DNA from: a virus
DNA length: 21,126 bases
Virus record (IMG/VR): IMGVR_UViG_3300006919_000575
Coordinates: 1 to 21,126 of that record
Direction: 5' to 3' (one strand)
Shown piece after piece: positions 6,322 through 12,486 of this stretch (the stretch's first letter is position 1; every line of letters begins with the position of its first letter). A program made the translations under genes and the position numbers. Under the pieces are notes generated by a model. The model did not search any database. It had not been told where the DNA came from and saw nothing but the letters and a program-made list of their open reading frames with translations.

Positions 6322-6741
6322 TTAAATTCTACATAAATAGTTGTAAATCCTATTAACATTTTCTGTTGAGGTGTTACTTTTTCCTTTTAGTATTCTATTC
6401 TTTGCTTTAAAAAAGAATCCAAAGGTAGTAGTACCAATAAAATTACGTAGAGCCTTCTTTTTACCCATTAGTTTTTGAAGCTTATACATAATGTAATCAT
6501 CTTTGTAATTACCACCAAAAACCCTATAAGCGTAATCATGTAGAAATATTTCAATAGATGGGTGAGTTTCATCTTCTATACCCGTAGCACCATCATATCC
6601 ATATTCTACCCAAAACCTACTAGCCCAAGCTTCTTTAAATAAAGGCATCAAAAAAAGCAGATTATAATGATTAATCTGCCTTTGTAAAGCGTTTTTAACT
6701 TCCTTTTCAGTTAGAAACTTGTATATATTACCAAAGTACAT
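6322..6741 (-). CDS. Hypothetical phage protein with HDYAYR motif
   Basis: This 139-residue basic, aromatic-rich protein contains HPSIEIFLHDYAYR (60-73) followed by an Asp/Tyr-rich helix (KDDYIMYKLQKLM). The IHDYxYR-type motif recalls DUF1353 phage proteins, but the rest is not clearly alignable by eye, so this is a tentative link. It is coupled by TAATG to the 6741-7148 gene and lies between tail fibre and lysis genes. A virion-associated or lysis-related enzyme is possible. Confidence 0.55.
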   Translation of the reverse strand: MYFGNIYKFLTEKEVKNALQRQINHYNLLFLMPLFKEAWASRFWVEYGYDGATGIEDETHPSIEIFLHDYAYRVFGGNYKDDYIMYKLQKLMGKKKALRNFIGTTTFGFFFKAKNRILKGKSNTSTENVNRIYNYLCRI

Positions 6742-7148
6742 TAAACTCCTACTATTTCTAAACTGCCTTCTGGAAAAATACCATTAGCATATAAGAAACT
6801 AACCAATAACCTATTTTGGTCGTCAATCATACCTATCACATAATCTTTATCAGACCTTGTAAAAGGATATTTATAAGTACCATCTTCATTAAATAAAGAT
6901 ACTCTATACTTTTTAGAAACTTCTTTTAAAGTAACAGATGGTTTAGTATCTTTTTCTGTATAGTTACCAACCCACATTAATAAAGGAATCTCCCAAACTA
7001 AAGATAAATCTTTACCATAAGCGTTAGGATCACCTAACCATAAAGTAACCTCAGACCCTTCTGGTAATTCATTTTCTAAAACATCTCCAAAAGCATTTTT
7101 AGTTACTTCTGTTAATTTAATACTTGCTGTTGTTATAATTTTAATCAT
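6741..7148 (-). CDS. Hypothetical protein downstream of tail fibre gene
   Basis: This 135-residue protein is beta-rich by appearance, with Trp, Tyr and Gly turns (EVTLWLGDPNAYGKDLSL, then IPLLMWVGNY). No family is recognised. It starts 12 bases after the tail fibre stop and is coupled to the next gene by TAATG. A small fibre chaperone or tail accessory protein is a reasonable guess from position only. Confidence 0.6.
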   Translation of the reverse strand: MIKIITTASIKLTEVTKNAFGDVLENELPEGSEVTLWLGDPNAYGKDLSLVWEIPLLMWVGNYTEKDTKPSVTLKEVSKKYRVSLFNEDGTYKYPFTRSDKDYVIGMIDDQNRLLVSFLYANGIFPEGSLEIVGV

Positions 7149-7160
7149 TTTATTTATTTA

Positions 7161-8393
7161 TTAAGTTAATGCAACGCTTCCACTTTTTACAGTAGTGCCG
7201 TCTGAATATTTCACTTTAAATGTTAAATTGTTCCCCGATTCGTCAATATGAAAACTCATTTCACTAGCTACAAGTTCAGCATCAGCAGTAGTAGTGGTAA
7301 CTGCTTTAATTCTAATATTCCCTCCGTCATCAAAAGCTAAAAATCTACTTGTTAAGTCATTACTAAAAAACCCCCTTGTTTGATTTTCCGTAGCGGTTGC
7401 AAAATCGTTAACAGAAGTAAACGCCCCTAATGTTGTCCCTGTTATATCAAAACAAAACAAAGATGATGCGACTTTATTTATGTAAGTATTTTCATCTATT
7501 CTTATCCCTGCTGTATTTCTTAGCCTTGTCCCCGTAGTACCCCAAACAGGTATCGTCTGAACATCAAAAATAAAATTACTAACGCTCGGAAGTATTACTT
7601 CACTAGCACCGCTAAAAGTAAGACTTGCTTTAGTGTATAATGTAGAACTTGTCCCCGTTCCATTTCCCACAGTAAATATTGGAACATCTGAATTATCCCT
7701 AACTTGAAAAAGTAAGTCATTTTCACCCGTTCCGCCTCTGTTATGACCTGCTTTAATTCTTAAACCAGTGAAAGAACCATCACCAGTATCAAAAGTCAAT
7801 GAGTTTCCTTGAGCGTAGTGAATTGAGTTTTTACTTTGATAAACATCACCGTTATTCCTAAAATCCCAAAGATCAGCACTAGCTGAATCAACTATTTTAA
7901 CATTAGATGAAGCACTAGAAGTATTATTACCTTTAAAAGTAAAAGTATCTGTTAAAGTAGCAACAACAGAAGTAGGTACTGTTCCACTTGCTGTGTAAAT
8001 AGAATCTCCGCCAACTTGTAGCCAATCAACACCATCATAAGAAAACAATTTATCTGCTGTCTTATCATAACATAAACTACTTTTTTGAGGTGTAATACTA
8101 TTCCAAGTTGTATTAACTAAATCATATCTAACCCAATCATCTAAACTAACAGCACCCCAACCAGCATTAACACTACCACCACTACTTAAAACGTAAATAT
8201 CTCCATCGTTAGTAGTTGGAGGGGCTACACTTGCATCAACGAAATTTAAAGCAGCAGGTAAAACTAATTCATCTGTGCTTTCTAACTCTCCTTTTTCATT
8301 TCTCCAAGATACATCTCCATTATTAGCATCAGGAAACCATTTAGGGTTATGTATATCAGCCGAAGCTGTAATATTTTTATGTAAAGTTGGCAT
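7161..8393 (-). CDS. Tail fibre / receptor-binding protein
   Basis: This 410-residue protein is rich in Ser, Thr, Gly and Asp with repeated beta-type segments, as in trimeric fibres. Its N-terminal third contains GDIYVLSSGGSVNAGWGAV, DDWVRYDLVNTTWNSITPQ and KLFSYDGVDWLQVG, a pattern of phage fibre and DUF2793-like proteins. The C-terminal two thirds (for example FTGLRIKAGHNRGG, LLFQVRDNSDVPIFTV) look like repeated beta-prism units that describe a receptor-binding shaft and tip. The ATG lies 3 bases after the adaptor stop, in the virion operon. Fibre identity is likely; the receptor is not known. Confidence 0.75.
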   Translation of the reverse strand: MPTLHKNITASADIHNPKWFPDANNGDVSWRNEKGELESTDELVLPAALNFVDASVAPPTTNDGDIYVLSSGGSVNAGWGAVSLDDWVRYDLVNTTWNSITPQKSSLCYDKTADKLFSYDGVDWLQVGGDSIYTASGTVPTSVVATLTDTFTFKGNNTSSASSNVKIVDSASADLWDFRNNGDVYQSKNSIHYAQGNSLTFDTGDGSFTGLRIKAGHNRGGTGENDLLFQVRDNSDVPIFTVGNGTGTSSTLYTKASLTFSGASEVILPSVSNFIFDVQTIPVWGTTGTRLRNTAGIRIDENTYINKVASSLFCFDITGTTLGAFTSVNDFATATENQTRGFFSNDLTSRFLAFDDGGNIRIKAVTTTTADAELVASEMSFHIDESGNNLTFKVKYSDGTTVKSGSVALT

Positions 8394-8396
8394 ATT

Positions 8397-8900
8397 TTAA
8401 TAAAATATAATTCCTCTTTTATTTACTTGTACTTTGTCAACACAGCTATCAAATAACGGATATTTAGTAGCGTCATTATCTTGAGCATCTTTAATATACT
8501 CTATCATGTCTTTTCTCCAATTATCCCCTTGAGATATAAAGAAATCTCTATTCTGTGAATATTCAAAGCTCTTATTTTGTCTACTAAACTCGGTATAGTT
8601 TTCCATACTCCCCATGTTAGTTACCTGAGTATGAATCTTAGGAAACACCTCATAGACGATATAATGAGCTAACATAGGTTTAATAAAGTTTTCTACTATA
8701 ATAGTATTATCAGCCGTTAAAGTAGCACCTGCAACCTCTGTTAATATCTCATCATAGTAATCATCTCCTAAAGTTGGTTTTAAATACTTTCTTTGAACTA
8801 CTATAATATAATCTTCAAAATACGCTTCATCAAAAGCAGTATCATTAATAGCTAAAGCCTTAACCTCAGCAGCAGTAATTACCTCTGTATTATACGCCAT
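8397..8900 (-). CDS. Head-tail adaptor-like protein
   Basis: This 167-residue, mainly helical protein follows the portal gene with an 11-base overlap. It opens ITAAEVKALAINDTAFDEAY, continues with IVVQRKYLKPTLGDDYYDEI, and has a helix FIKPMLAHYIVYEVFP. This helical-bundle layout after a portal is that of gp6-like head-tail connector proteins; Bacteroidetes versions are annotated as DUF6712-like. The role is inferred from layout and position. Confidence 0.6.
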   Translation of the reverse strand: MAYNTEVITAAEVKALAINDTAFDEAYFEDYIIVVQRKYLKPTLGDDYYDEILTEVAGATLTADNTIIVENFIKPMLAHYIVYEVFPKIHTQVTNMGSMENYTEFSRQNKSFEYSQNRDFFISQGDNWRKDMIEYIKDAQDNDATKYPLFDSCVDKVQVNKRGIIFY

Positions 8901-10173
8901 CGTTAGAACTATTTAAAATCTTTACTAATCTATTTCCTTGCTCTTCATCCTCTAGTAATTCCATTCCTAAAGCTGCTCTAGCTTCATTGATTGTAATAAC
9001 AGCATTAACATCAATACTTTCATTAATACCTACTGGCGCAACATTCATAATGTCTATCTCAACATCAAAACCAGCTTCTTTAATAATTCTGTTAAACTCT
9101 CTTAGAATAGGCTCTTGAAAGTCTGGAATAACTACGCTATTCATAAACTTATCATACTCGTTTCTAATTTGTTGATTAGAGCCTAATTTACCAGCATTTT
9201 CTAAACCTGCTAAAGATGGTGTAATTCTATGAGCAGTAATAATATTTTTAACGGCTAATTCTGAAAGCATTTGAAATTCTCCATCCCTTTCACGCTCAAA
9301 CTCTTTTATATGTGCTGCTTGTTCTGGGCTATCTAATAACTCTACTAAAAACTTATCGTTGTTCCCTTCTCCTACGTATTTATCTTTAATCTTTTCTACG
9401 TATTGTTGAGCGTTCATACCGTCAGGCACATCTCCAAAAAACTGCATTAAAACAGATGGAAAAAACCCGTTATCAAACTTATCAATATTGTACTTAGAAA
9501 TTCTATACTCAATATCAATCCAATCTAAAGCACCTACGTAATCAGGCAACCCATAAAAGTTAAATTCTGGGTATTTACGCATGATATGACAAACGTACTC
9601 CTTTTGCTCTCTATCTTGTTTAAATGGAATAGTTAAAATAGGATATTCAGCACTAGGAATAGTATCTAGTTTAATATCTCTCCAAAAGTTAGAAATATGA
9701 GCAGTCTTTTTATCTTTAGACTTTCTTACAGTAGTTGCATCAATAGAATATAAAGCTGTATAATCTCCAGACTTTTTAACATGAGGATAACAGTTACCAG
9801 TAATGATAAAACTACGCATAACCTCCTTAAAAACATCTCTTAAAGTATCTCCATCAGGGTTAACTTCGTTATACCACTCAATAAACCTACTATCTAAATC
9901 TTCAAAGTTTACTCTTTCATCATTTTGCCAAAAACAGAAATCTTTACCAATAGCAAAGGTTAACTTTTGATTAATGATAGATGAATGTGTTGAGCTTCTT
10001 CTAGCTCTTTTTGCTAAGTCATTAACATAGATGTTATCAGAGTCTTTAAAAAACGGAACCCATGCAGAAACGATATCTCTGTTTAAATCTTTTTCCTTTT
10101 TAACTATAGGAGTTGAAATAGGATCAGATTTAGCAGTACTTGCTTTAATATTACTTATCTTCTTTTGGCTCAT
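8890..10173 (-). CDS. Phage portal protein
   Basis: This 427-residue protein has features of HK97/SPP1-type portals: an N-terminal helix with DLAKRARRSSTHSSIINQKLTFAIG, a beta-wing region SFIITGNCYPHVKKSGDYTALYSIDATTVR, the stretch YGLPDYVGALDWIDIEYRISKYN, and the stem/crown segment ITPSLAGLENAGKLGSNQQIRNEY. Its length is normal for the family. The portal is the dodecameric DNA gate of the head. It overlaps the 59-residue gene upstream and the adaptor downstream. It is separated from the capsid genes by the plus-strand array, an unusual arrangement. Confidence 0.9.
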   Translation of the reverse strand: MSQKKISNIKASTAKSDPISTPIVKKEKDLNRDIVSAWVPFFKDSDNIYVNDLAKRARRSSTHSSIINQKLTFAIGKDFCFWQNDERVNFEDLDSRFIEWYNEVNPDGDTLRDVFKEVMRSFIITGNCYPHVKKSGDYTALYSIDATTVRKSKDKKTAHISNFWRDIKLDTIPSAEYPILTIPFKQDREQKEYVCHIMRKYPEFNFYGLPDYVGALDWIDIEYRISKYNIDKFDNGFFPSVLMQFFGDVPDGMNAQQYVEKIKDKYVGEGNNDKFLVELLDSPEQAAHIKEFERERDGEFQMLSELAVKNIITAHRITPSLAGLENAGKLGSNQQIRNEYDKFMNSVVIPDFQEPILREFNRIIKEAGFDVEIDIMNVAPVGINESIDVNAVITINEARAALGMELLEDEEQGNRLVKILNSSNDGV

Positions 10174-10330
10174 CCTTTACTTCTTCTACTTTAATCATAT
10201 TTGTAAAACCTGCATTATACAGTTTCTTTAAATCCTTTTGAGAAGTCGACTCTGTAAGCAAGAAAATACCTACCTGACCCATTATTTTTTTACCTAAAAA
10301 CTTAGGCTCTATACAAAAAATTTTCTTCAT
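10151..10330 (-). CDS. Small protein upstream of portal, 59 residues
   Basis: An ATG at 10330-10328 opens a 59-residue ORF beginning MKKIFCIEPKFLGKKIMGQV and ending VEEVKDEPKEDK, with TAA at 10153-10151 inside the portal gene (23-base overlap). A short alpha/beta core (GFTNMIKV) precedes an acidic tail. It is the first gene of the portal transcription unit. The overlap and shared strand support a real gene; I know of short proteins in this position in other Bacteroidetes phages but not their role. Confidence 0.6.
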   Translation of the reverse strand: MKKIFCIEPKFLGKKIMGQVGIFLLTESTSQKDLKKLYNAGFTNMIKVEEVKDEPKEDK

Positions 10331-10437
10331 AATGATAAAAATACTAAAAATATTTTACTTATTTAGAATTAATATAAATAACAGCTTTTTAATTTTAGTT
10401 AGTATTATTTTTTTTAATATTACATTAATGATACAAC
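10331..10437. other. AT-rich gap before portal operon
   Basis: This 107-base stretch separates the array from the 59-residue gene. It must hold the portal-operon promoter if the unit is not read from elsewhere. On the minus strand TATTTTTA occurs twice near 10340-10360, one base off the -7 consensus, but no good -33 partner is visible. I see no hairpin or ORF that I trust. Confidence 0.4.
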
Positions 10438-10484
10438 TAATGTTAGAAGTAAAAATCTGCGTAGTTGTTTTTACTACGTGTTAT
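10438..10484 (+). repeat. 47-bp hairpin repeat, copy 1 (left edge of array)
   Basis: Matches 12071-12117 at 46 of 47 positions. Inside, AGTAAAAA pairs with TTTTTACT (8 bp, 12-base loop), and alternatively CGTAGT pairs with ACTACG. The outer arm found in copy 2 is missing on the left here, as expected if this is the truncated first boundary of the array. Confidence 0.8.
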
Positions 10485-10497
10485 AAAACGTTAAGAT

Positions 10498-10857
10498 ATG
10501 GAAGATTGGAAAGGAAATACAATAAAAAAAGGTGATATAGTAAAAATATATATGTACAGATATATGTTTAGTGGGTCTGAAATGAGTTTGGTTATTATTG
10601 ATAGAAACGGACGTATTCAGGAAACTGCAAAAACTACAATACCAGAGGAGTATGTGTGGGTGCTTTGTAACACTTATAAAATTATTGGAGGAACAACATT
10701 TATAATTAAAGAAGATACTAAACCAGATGAAGTTGTAGAAATGCCGTTATGTTGCTTTGATTTTATGATTAATGCAAACGGATTTTGTCACGCAATTTGC
10801 ATTGAAGGAGTTTCTGATAATAGAGATGATTTTATGATAAAGCATTTTAGTTCATAG
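10498..10857 (+). CDS. Array ORF 1, hypothetical protein
   Basis: This 119-residue protein begins with a small beta-barrel-like segment (WKGNTIKKGDIVKIY) and has five Cys residues (58, 84, 85, 97, 101), among them CC and CHAIC. No family is recognised. The ATG lies 5 bases after the inverted arm 10480-10492 and the stop lies 3 bases before its partner 10861-10873 (13 pairs, two of them G-T), so arms closely frame the ORF. An extra plus-strand ORF at 10332-10535 overlapping its start is not credible because it runs through the hairpin repeat. Confidence 0.6.
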   Translation: MEDWKGNTIKKGDIVKIYMYRYMFSGSEMSLVIIDRNGRIQETAKTTIPEEYVWVLCNTYKIIGGTTFIIKEDTKPDEVVEMPLCCFDFMINANGFCHAICIEGVSDNRDDFMIKHFSS

Positions 10858-10906
10858 GTAAATGTTTTATAATGTACGGTTGTAATAAACTTTTAAAATC
10901 AGATTA

Positions 10907-11050
10907 ATGAGTAATAAAGAAAACCTACTGGCAATAGTTAGTAAAGAGAAAACAAAGACTATTGAACGAAATAAAATAAGGATTAAATACCGTTGGTTTA
11001 TTAGGATTGTTAATAGGTTGAAACTTTGGTGGCTTAATACTACTGACTGA
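10907..11050 (+). CDS. Array ORF 2, 47-residue basic protein
   Basis: A short ORF starts with ATG at 10907 (MSNKENLLAIVSKEKTKTIE) and ends WWLNTTD with TGA at 11048-11050. It is strongly basic with an aromatic patch (KYRWFIRIVNRLKLWW), so membrane or nucleic-acid contact is possible. The flanking arms 10885-10902 and 11047-11064 pair over 10 plus 6 bp around a symmetric TT/TT internal loop, and the stop lies inside the downstream arm. Reality of the protein is less certain than for longer array ORFs. Confidence 0.45.
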   Translation: MSNKENLLAIVSKEKTKTIERNKIRIKYRWFIRIVNRLKLWWLNTTD

Positions 11051-11075
11051 TTTTAATTGTTTATAATGTTAAATG

Positions 11076-11177
11076 TAAAGATAGTAGGGTAAGAATTGGG
11101 CTATGTACCATAAAGGCGAAACTCCTTAAACTAATAGATGAAGTCTCAAACAGATACATAGCACCCTATTGTTTTTA
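11076..11177 (+). ncRNA. Structured ORF-less element 1
   Basis: A 15-bp closing stem (11076-11090 with 11163-11177, three G-U pairs) is followed by a one-sided 9-base bulge (11091-11099) and a perfect 8-bp inner stem (11100-11107 GCTATGTA with 11155-11162). A small AAGG/CCTT hairpin lies inside. Tolerance of G-U pairs and the nested bulge favour a folded RNA, though a DNA cruciform role is possible. No known RNA family is recognised. Confidence 0.45.
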
Positions 11178-11183
11178 AATTTT

Positions 11184-11279
11184 GTTATGAACTTTGGCGG
11201 TTTCCTGCACTCGGAGTTAGTGATGCGCATTATGGGGGACTTAGTAGTACACAAGCCTACGACCGCCATTGTTTATAAC
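11184..11279 (+). ncRNA. Structured ORF-less element 2
   Basis: The closing stem has 9 bp, a symmetric TT/TT internal loop, then 8 bp (11184-11202 with 11261-11279). The same TT/TT internal loop, in the contexts AACTTT and ATTGTT, occurs in the arms around array ORF 2, which links the coding and non-coding units. The interior is GC-richer than its surroundings. No RNA family is recognised. Confidence 0.45.
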
Positions 11280-11285
11280 GTACAA

Positions 11286-11395
11286 GAATATGAGTAGTGG
11301 CGGGAATAAGGGTTAATAGTACCGCATACAAACGAGTAACCCCGAAAGACCCGAAGGTTCAGCTCTTAGGTATGCTTTAGCCATTACTTATATTT
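11286..11395 (+). ncRNA. Structured ORF-less element 3
   Basis: The closing stem is 16 bp (11286-11301 with 11380-11395, three G-U pairs). Inside, GCATAC (11324-11329) can pair with GTATGC (11370-11375), and GGGTTA (11310-11315) with TAACCC (11337-11342); together these would form a pseudoknot. The inner 12 bp of the closing stem (ATGAGTAGTGGC) are identical to element 4 while the outer pairs change in a compensatory way. Confidence 0.5.
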
Positions 11396-11398
11396 ATT

Positions 11399-11427
11399 GT
11401 TGTATGTCTTTTTTAATTGCATACAAC
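11399..11427 (+). repeat. Spacer hairpin between elements 3 and 4
   Basis: GTTGTATG pairs with CATACAAC (8 bp) around a 13-base loop. The 13-base string CTTTTTTAATTGC at 11408-11420 recurs exactly at 11822-11834 in another spacer hairpin, although the stems differ. Confidence 0.7.
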
Positions 11428-11433
11428 GGACGA

Positions 11434-11506
11434 GTGTATGAGTAGTGGCACATACACCGAACCTTTGAATTATGCCACAAACTTTAACGTGCCATTACTT
11501 ATACAC
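11434..11506 (+). ncRNA. Structured ORF-less element 4
   Basis: An 18-bp closing stem (11434-11451 with 11489-11506) contains two G-U pairs. Compared with element 3, two outer pairs change from A-U and A-U to U-A and G-C, keeping the pairing. GTGGCA (11445-11450) has a second partner at TGCCAC (11472-11477), so two mutually exclusive folds exist. It is the shortest unit, 73 bases. Confidence 0.5.
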
Positions 11507-11509
11507 ATT

Positions 11510-11807
11510 GTTGTGTGTAGTAGCGGTTTAAAACAATAAAAATGAAAATATTACACATTACACCAAGTAGTAACGGTTATGAAGAAGTTGAACTTTTAGC
11601 AAACCGAATTAACAGAAAAAACAGCCTTGCACTTATTTTGAAAAACGGACAAGAGTGTATGACTGGCGGACATTTGATAAATGACACTCCTGATATTAGG
11701 GCTGTTTTGGATTCAATGCCAGGAGATAAGCAATATGACTTCGTAACTATGTTTAAATGCGACCCTTTTGCTAAAAGTTATGCGGAAGAGTAGCTATTAC
11801 ACACAAC
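11510..11807 (+). repeat. 15-bp inverted arms framing array ORF 3
   Basis: GTTGTGTGTAGTAGC (11510-11524) pairs with GCTATTACACACAAC (11793-11807) at all 15 positions, with a single G-T pair. The downstream arm begins at the last base of the stop codon of the enclosed gene. Confidence 0.8.
11542..11793 (+). CDS. Array ORF 3, small conserved-looking protein
   Basis: This 83-residue protein starts MKILHITPSSNGYEEVELLA and has NRINRKNSLALILKNGQE, MTGGHLINDTP and KQYDFVTMFKCDP segments. I believe close relatives with the TPxSNGYEEV, MTGG and KQYDFV motifs occur as small proteins in other Bacteroidetes, but I know no function. It is framed by 15-bp inverted arms (11510-11524 with 11793-11807) and lies directly after the ORF-less elements. 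Confidence 0.65.
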   Translation: MKILHITPSSNGYEEVELLANRINRKNSLALILKNGQECMTGGHLINDTPDIRAVLDSMPGDKQYDFVTMFKCDPFAKSYAEE

Positions 11808-11815
11808 GTTTAAAG

Positions 11816-11839
11816 TAAACGCTTTTTTAATTGCGTTTA
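11816..11839 (+). repeat. Spacer hairpin between array ORFs 3 and 4
   Basis: TAAACGC pairs with GCGTTTA (7 bp) around TTTTTTAATT. It shares the 13-base string CTTTTTTAATTGC with the spacer at 11399-11427. A possible outer stem ACACA (11801-11805) with TGTGT (11844-11848) would extend it. Confidence 0.7.
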
Positions 11840-11877
11840 ATTATGTGTTATGTTTTGTTAAATTAAAATAGATTAAG

Positions 11878-12063
11878 ATGAATATAAAAGATTTAAACCT
11901 AAAGGTGGGTAGTAGAATTAGGCAGAAAAGTTGGAGAAAAGGTAAACTTGTTGTTGTTACTTGTATTGAAATTAACCGAGGTGAACCAACTTATTATGCA
12001 GTAGATAAAAACGGCAAAGAATCTGTTTATGGTAATTACGGTGATTGGGAAATTGTAGAGTAA
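11878..12063 (+). CDS. Array ORF 4, small beta-barrel-like protein
   Basis: This 61-residue basic protein has a short SH3-like layout: KVGSRIRQKSWRKGKLVVVT, then GEPTYYAVDKNGKES and a WEIVE end. Similar small VGxxIRxKSW...WxxV proteins occur in phage and mobile DNA, with no known role. Its unit is framed by arms 11848-11860 and 12061-12073 (13 bp, one G-T pair), and its stop codon lies inside the downstream arm. A minus-strand ORF at 11899-12204 is a shadow. Confidence 0.6.
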   Translation: MNIKDLNLKVGSRIRQKSWRKGKLVVVTCIEINRGEPTYYAVDKNGKESVYGNYGDWEIVE

Positions 12064-12070
12064 TAAAACA

Positions 12071-12117
12071 TAATGATAGAAGTAAAAATCTGCGTAGTTG
12101 TTTTTACTACGTGTTAT
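12071..12117 (+). repeat. 47-bp hairpin repeat, copy 2
   Basis: Matches 10438-10484 except at one base. Here the outer stem is present: ACATAA (12068-12073) pairs with TTATGT (12114-12119), enclosing the 8-bp AGTAAAAA / TTTTTACT hairpin. It forms the boundary between array ORFs 4 and 5. Confidence 0.8.
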
Positions 12118-12130
12118 GTAACGTGAGAAT

Positions 12131-12454
12131 ATGAGTACTAAAGCAAATTTTATATACGAAGAAGGTTTTGAAGGTTTTGAAGAAACAAACGAACCACAAA
12201 GCATATTTGGTAAATTTACTGGATATAATGCTTATTTAATAATTGAAAATAATTACATAGATTTCTTTAAGTTGGATGGTGAATATTTAGTTATTAAAAC
12301 TAAAAACAACAATAAAATACCTAAACACTTTAAATTATGGGGTGATGCCGTTATTGAGTTTGAATGGGATGAAGATGGTTTGGAGATTGTTTTAAAAGGA
12401 GGACATCACATTACAAAAAAGGTGATAAAGAATGATTACCCAAATGTTACATAA
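12131..12454 (+). CDS. Array ORF 5, hypothetical acidic protein
   Basis: This 107-residue protein has an acidic N-terminus (EEGFEGFEETNE) and a beta-rich middle (KFTGYNAYLIIENNYIDFFKL, then HFKLWGDAVIEFEWDEDGLEIVLKGG). No family is recognised. It is framed by arms 12111-12124 and 12444-12457 (14 bp with two G-T pairs), with the stop codon inside the downstream arm. The ATG follows copy 2 of the 47-bp hairpin by 13 bases. Confidence 0.6.
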   Translation: MSTKANFIYEEGFEGFEETNEPQSIFGKFTGYNAYLIIENNYIDFFKLDGEYLVIKTKNNNKIPKHFKLWGDAVIEFEWDEDGLEIVLKGGHHITKKVIKNDYPNVT

Positions 12455-12486
12455 CATAGTTGTAATGACACTTTAAGTATTAACTA

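Larger units (their letters stand above)
11051..11541 (+). other. ORF-less half of the array, about 490 bases
   Basis: No ORF of useful length is present on either strand. The stretch is filled by four consecutive stem-closed elements (11076-11177, 11184-11279, 11286-11395, 11434-11506), one spacer hairpin (11399-11427), and the upstream arm of the next ORF unit. Confidence 0.7.

Noticed and set aside
10332-10535. Plus-strand ORF of 67 residues at the array edge
   Set aside because: It runs through the 47-bp hairpin repeat, overlaps array ORF 1 and has the composition of translated AT-rich spacer.
11051-11541. tRNA genes in the ORF-less stretch
   Set aside because: The long closing stems lack tRNA arms, T-loop sequence and anticodon geometry.
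10438-12117. CRISPR array
   Set aside because: Repeats occur only twice with unequal, coding-length spacing, and no cas genes are present.
11899-12204. Minus-strand ORF of 101 residues in the array
   Set aside because: It is antisense to two better plus-strand ORFs and crosses a hairpin boundary.
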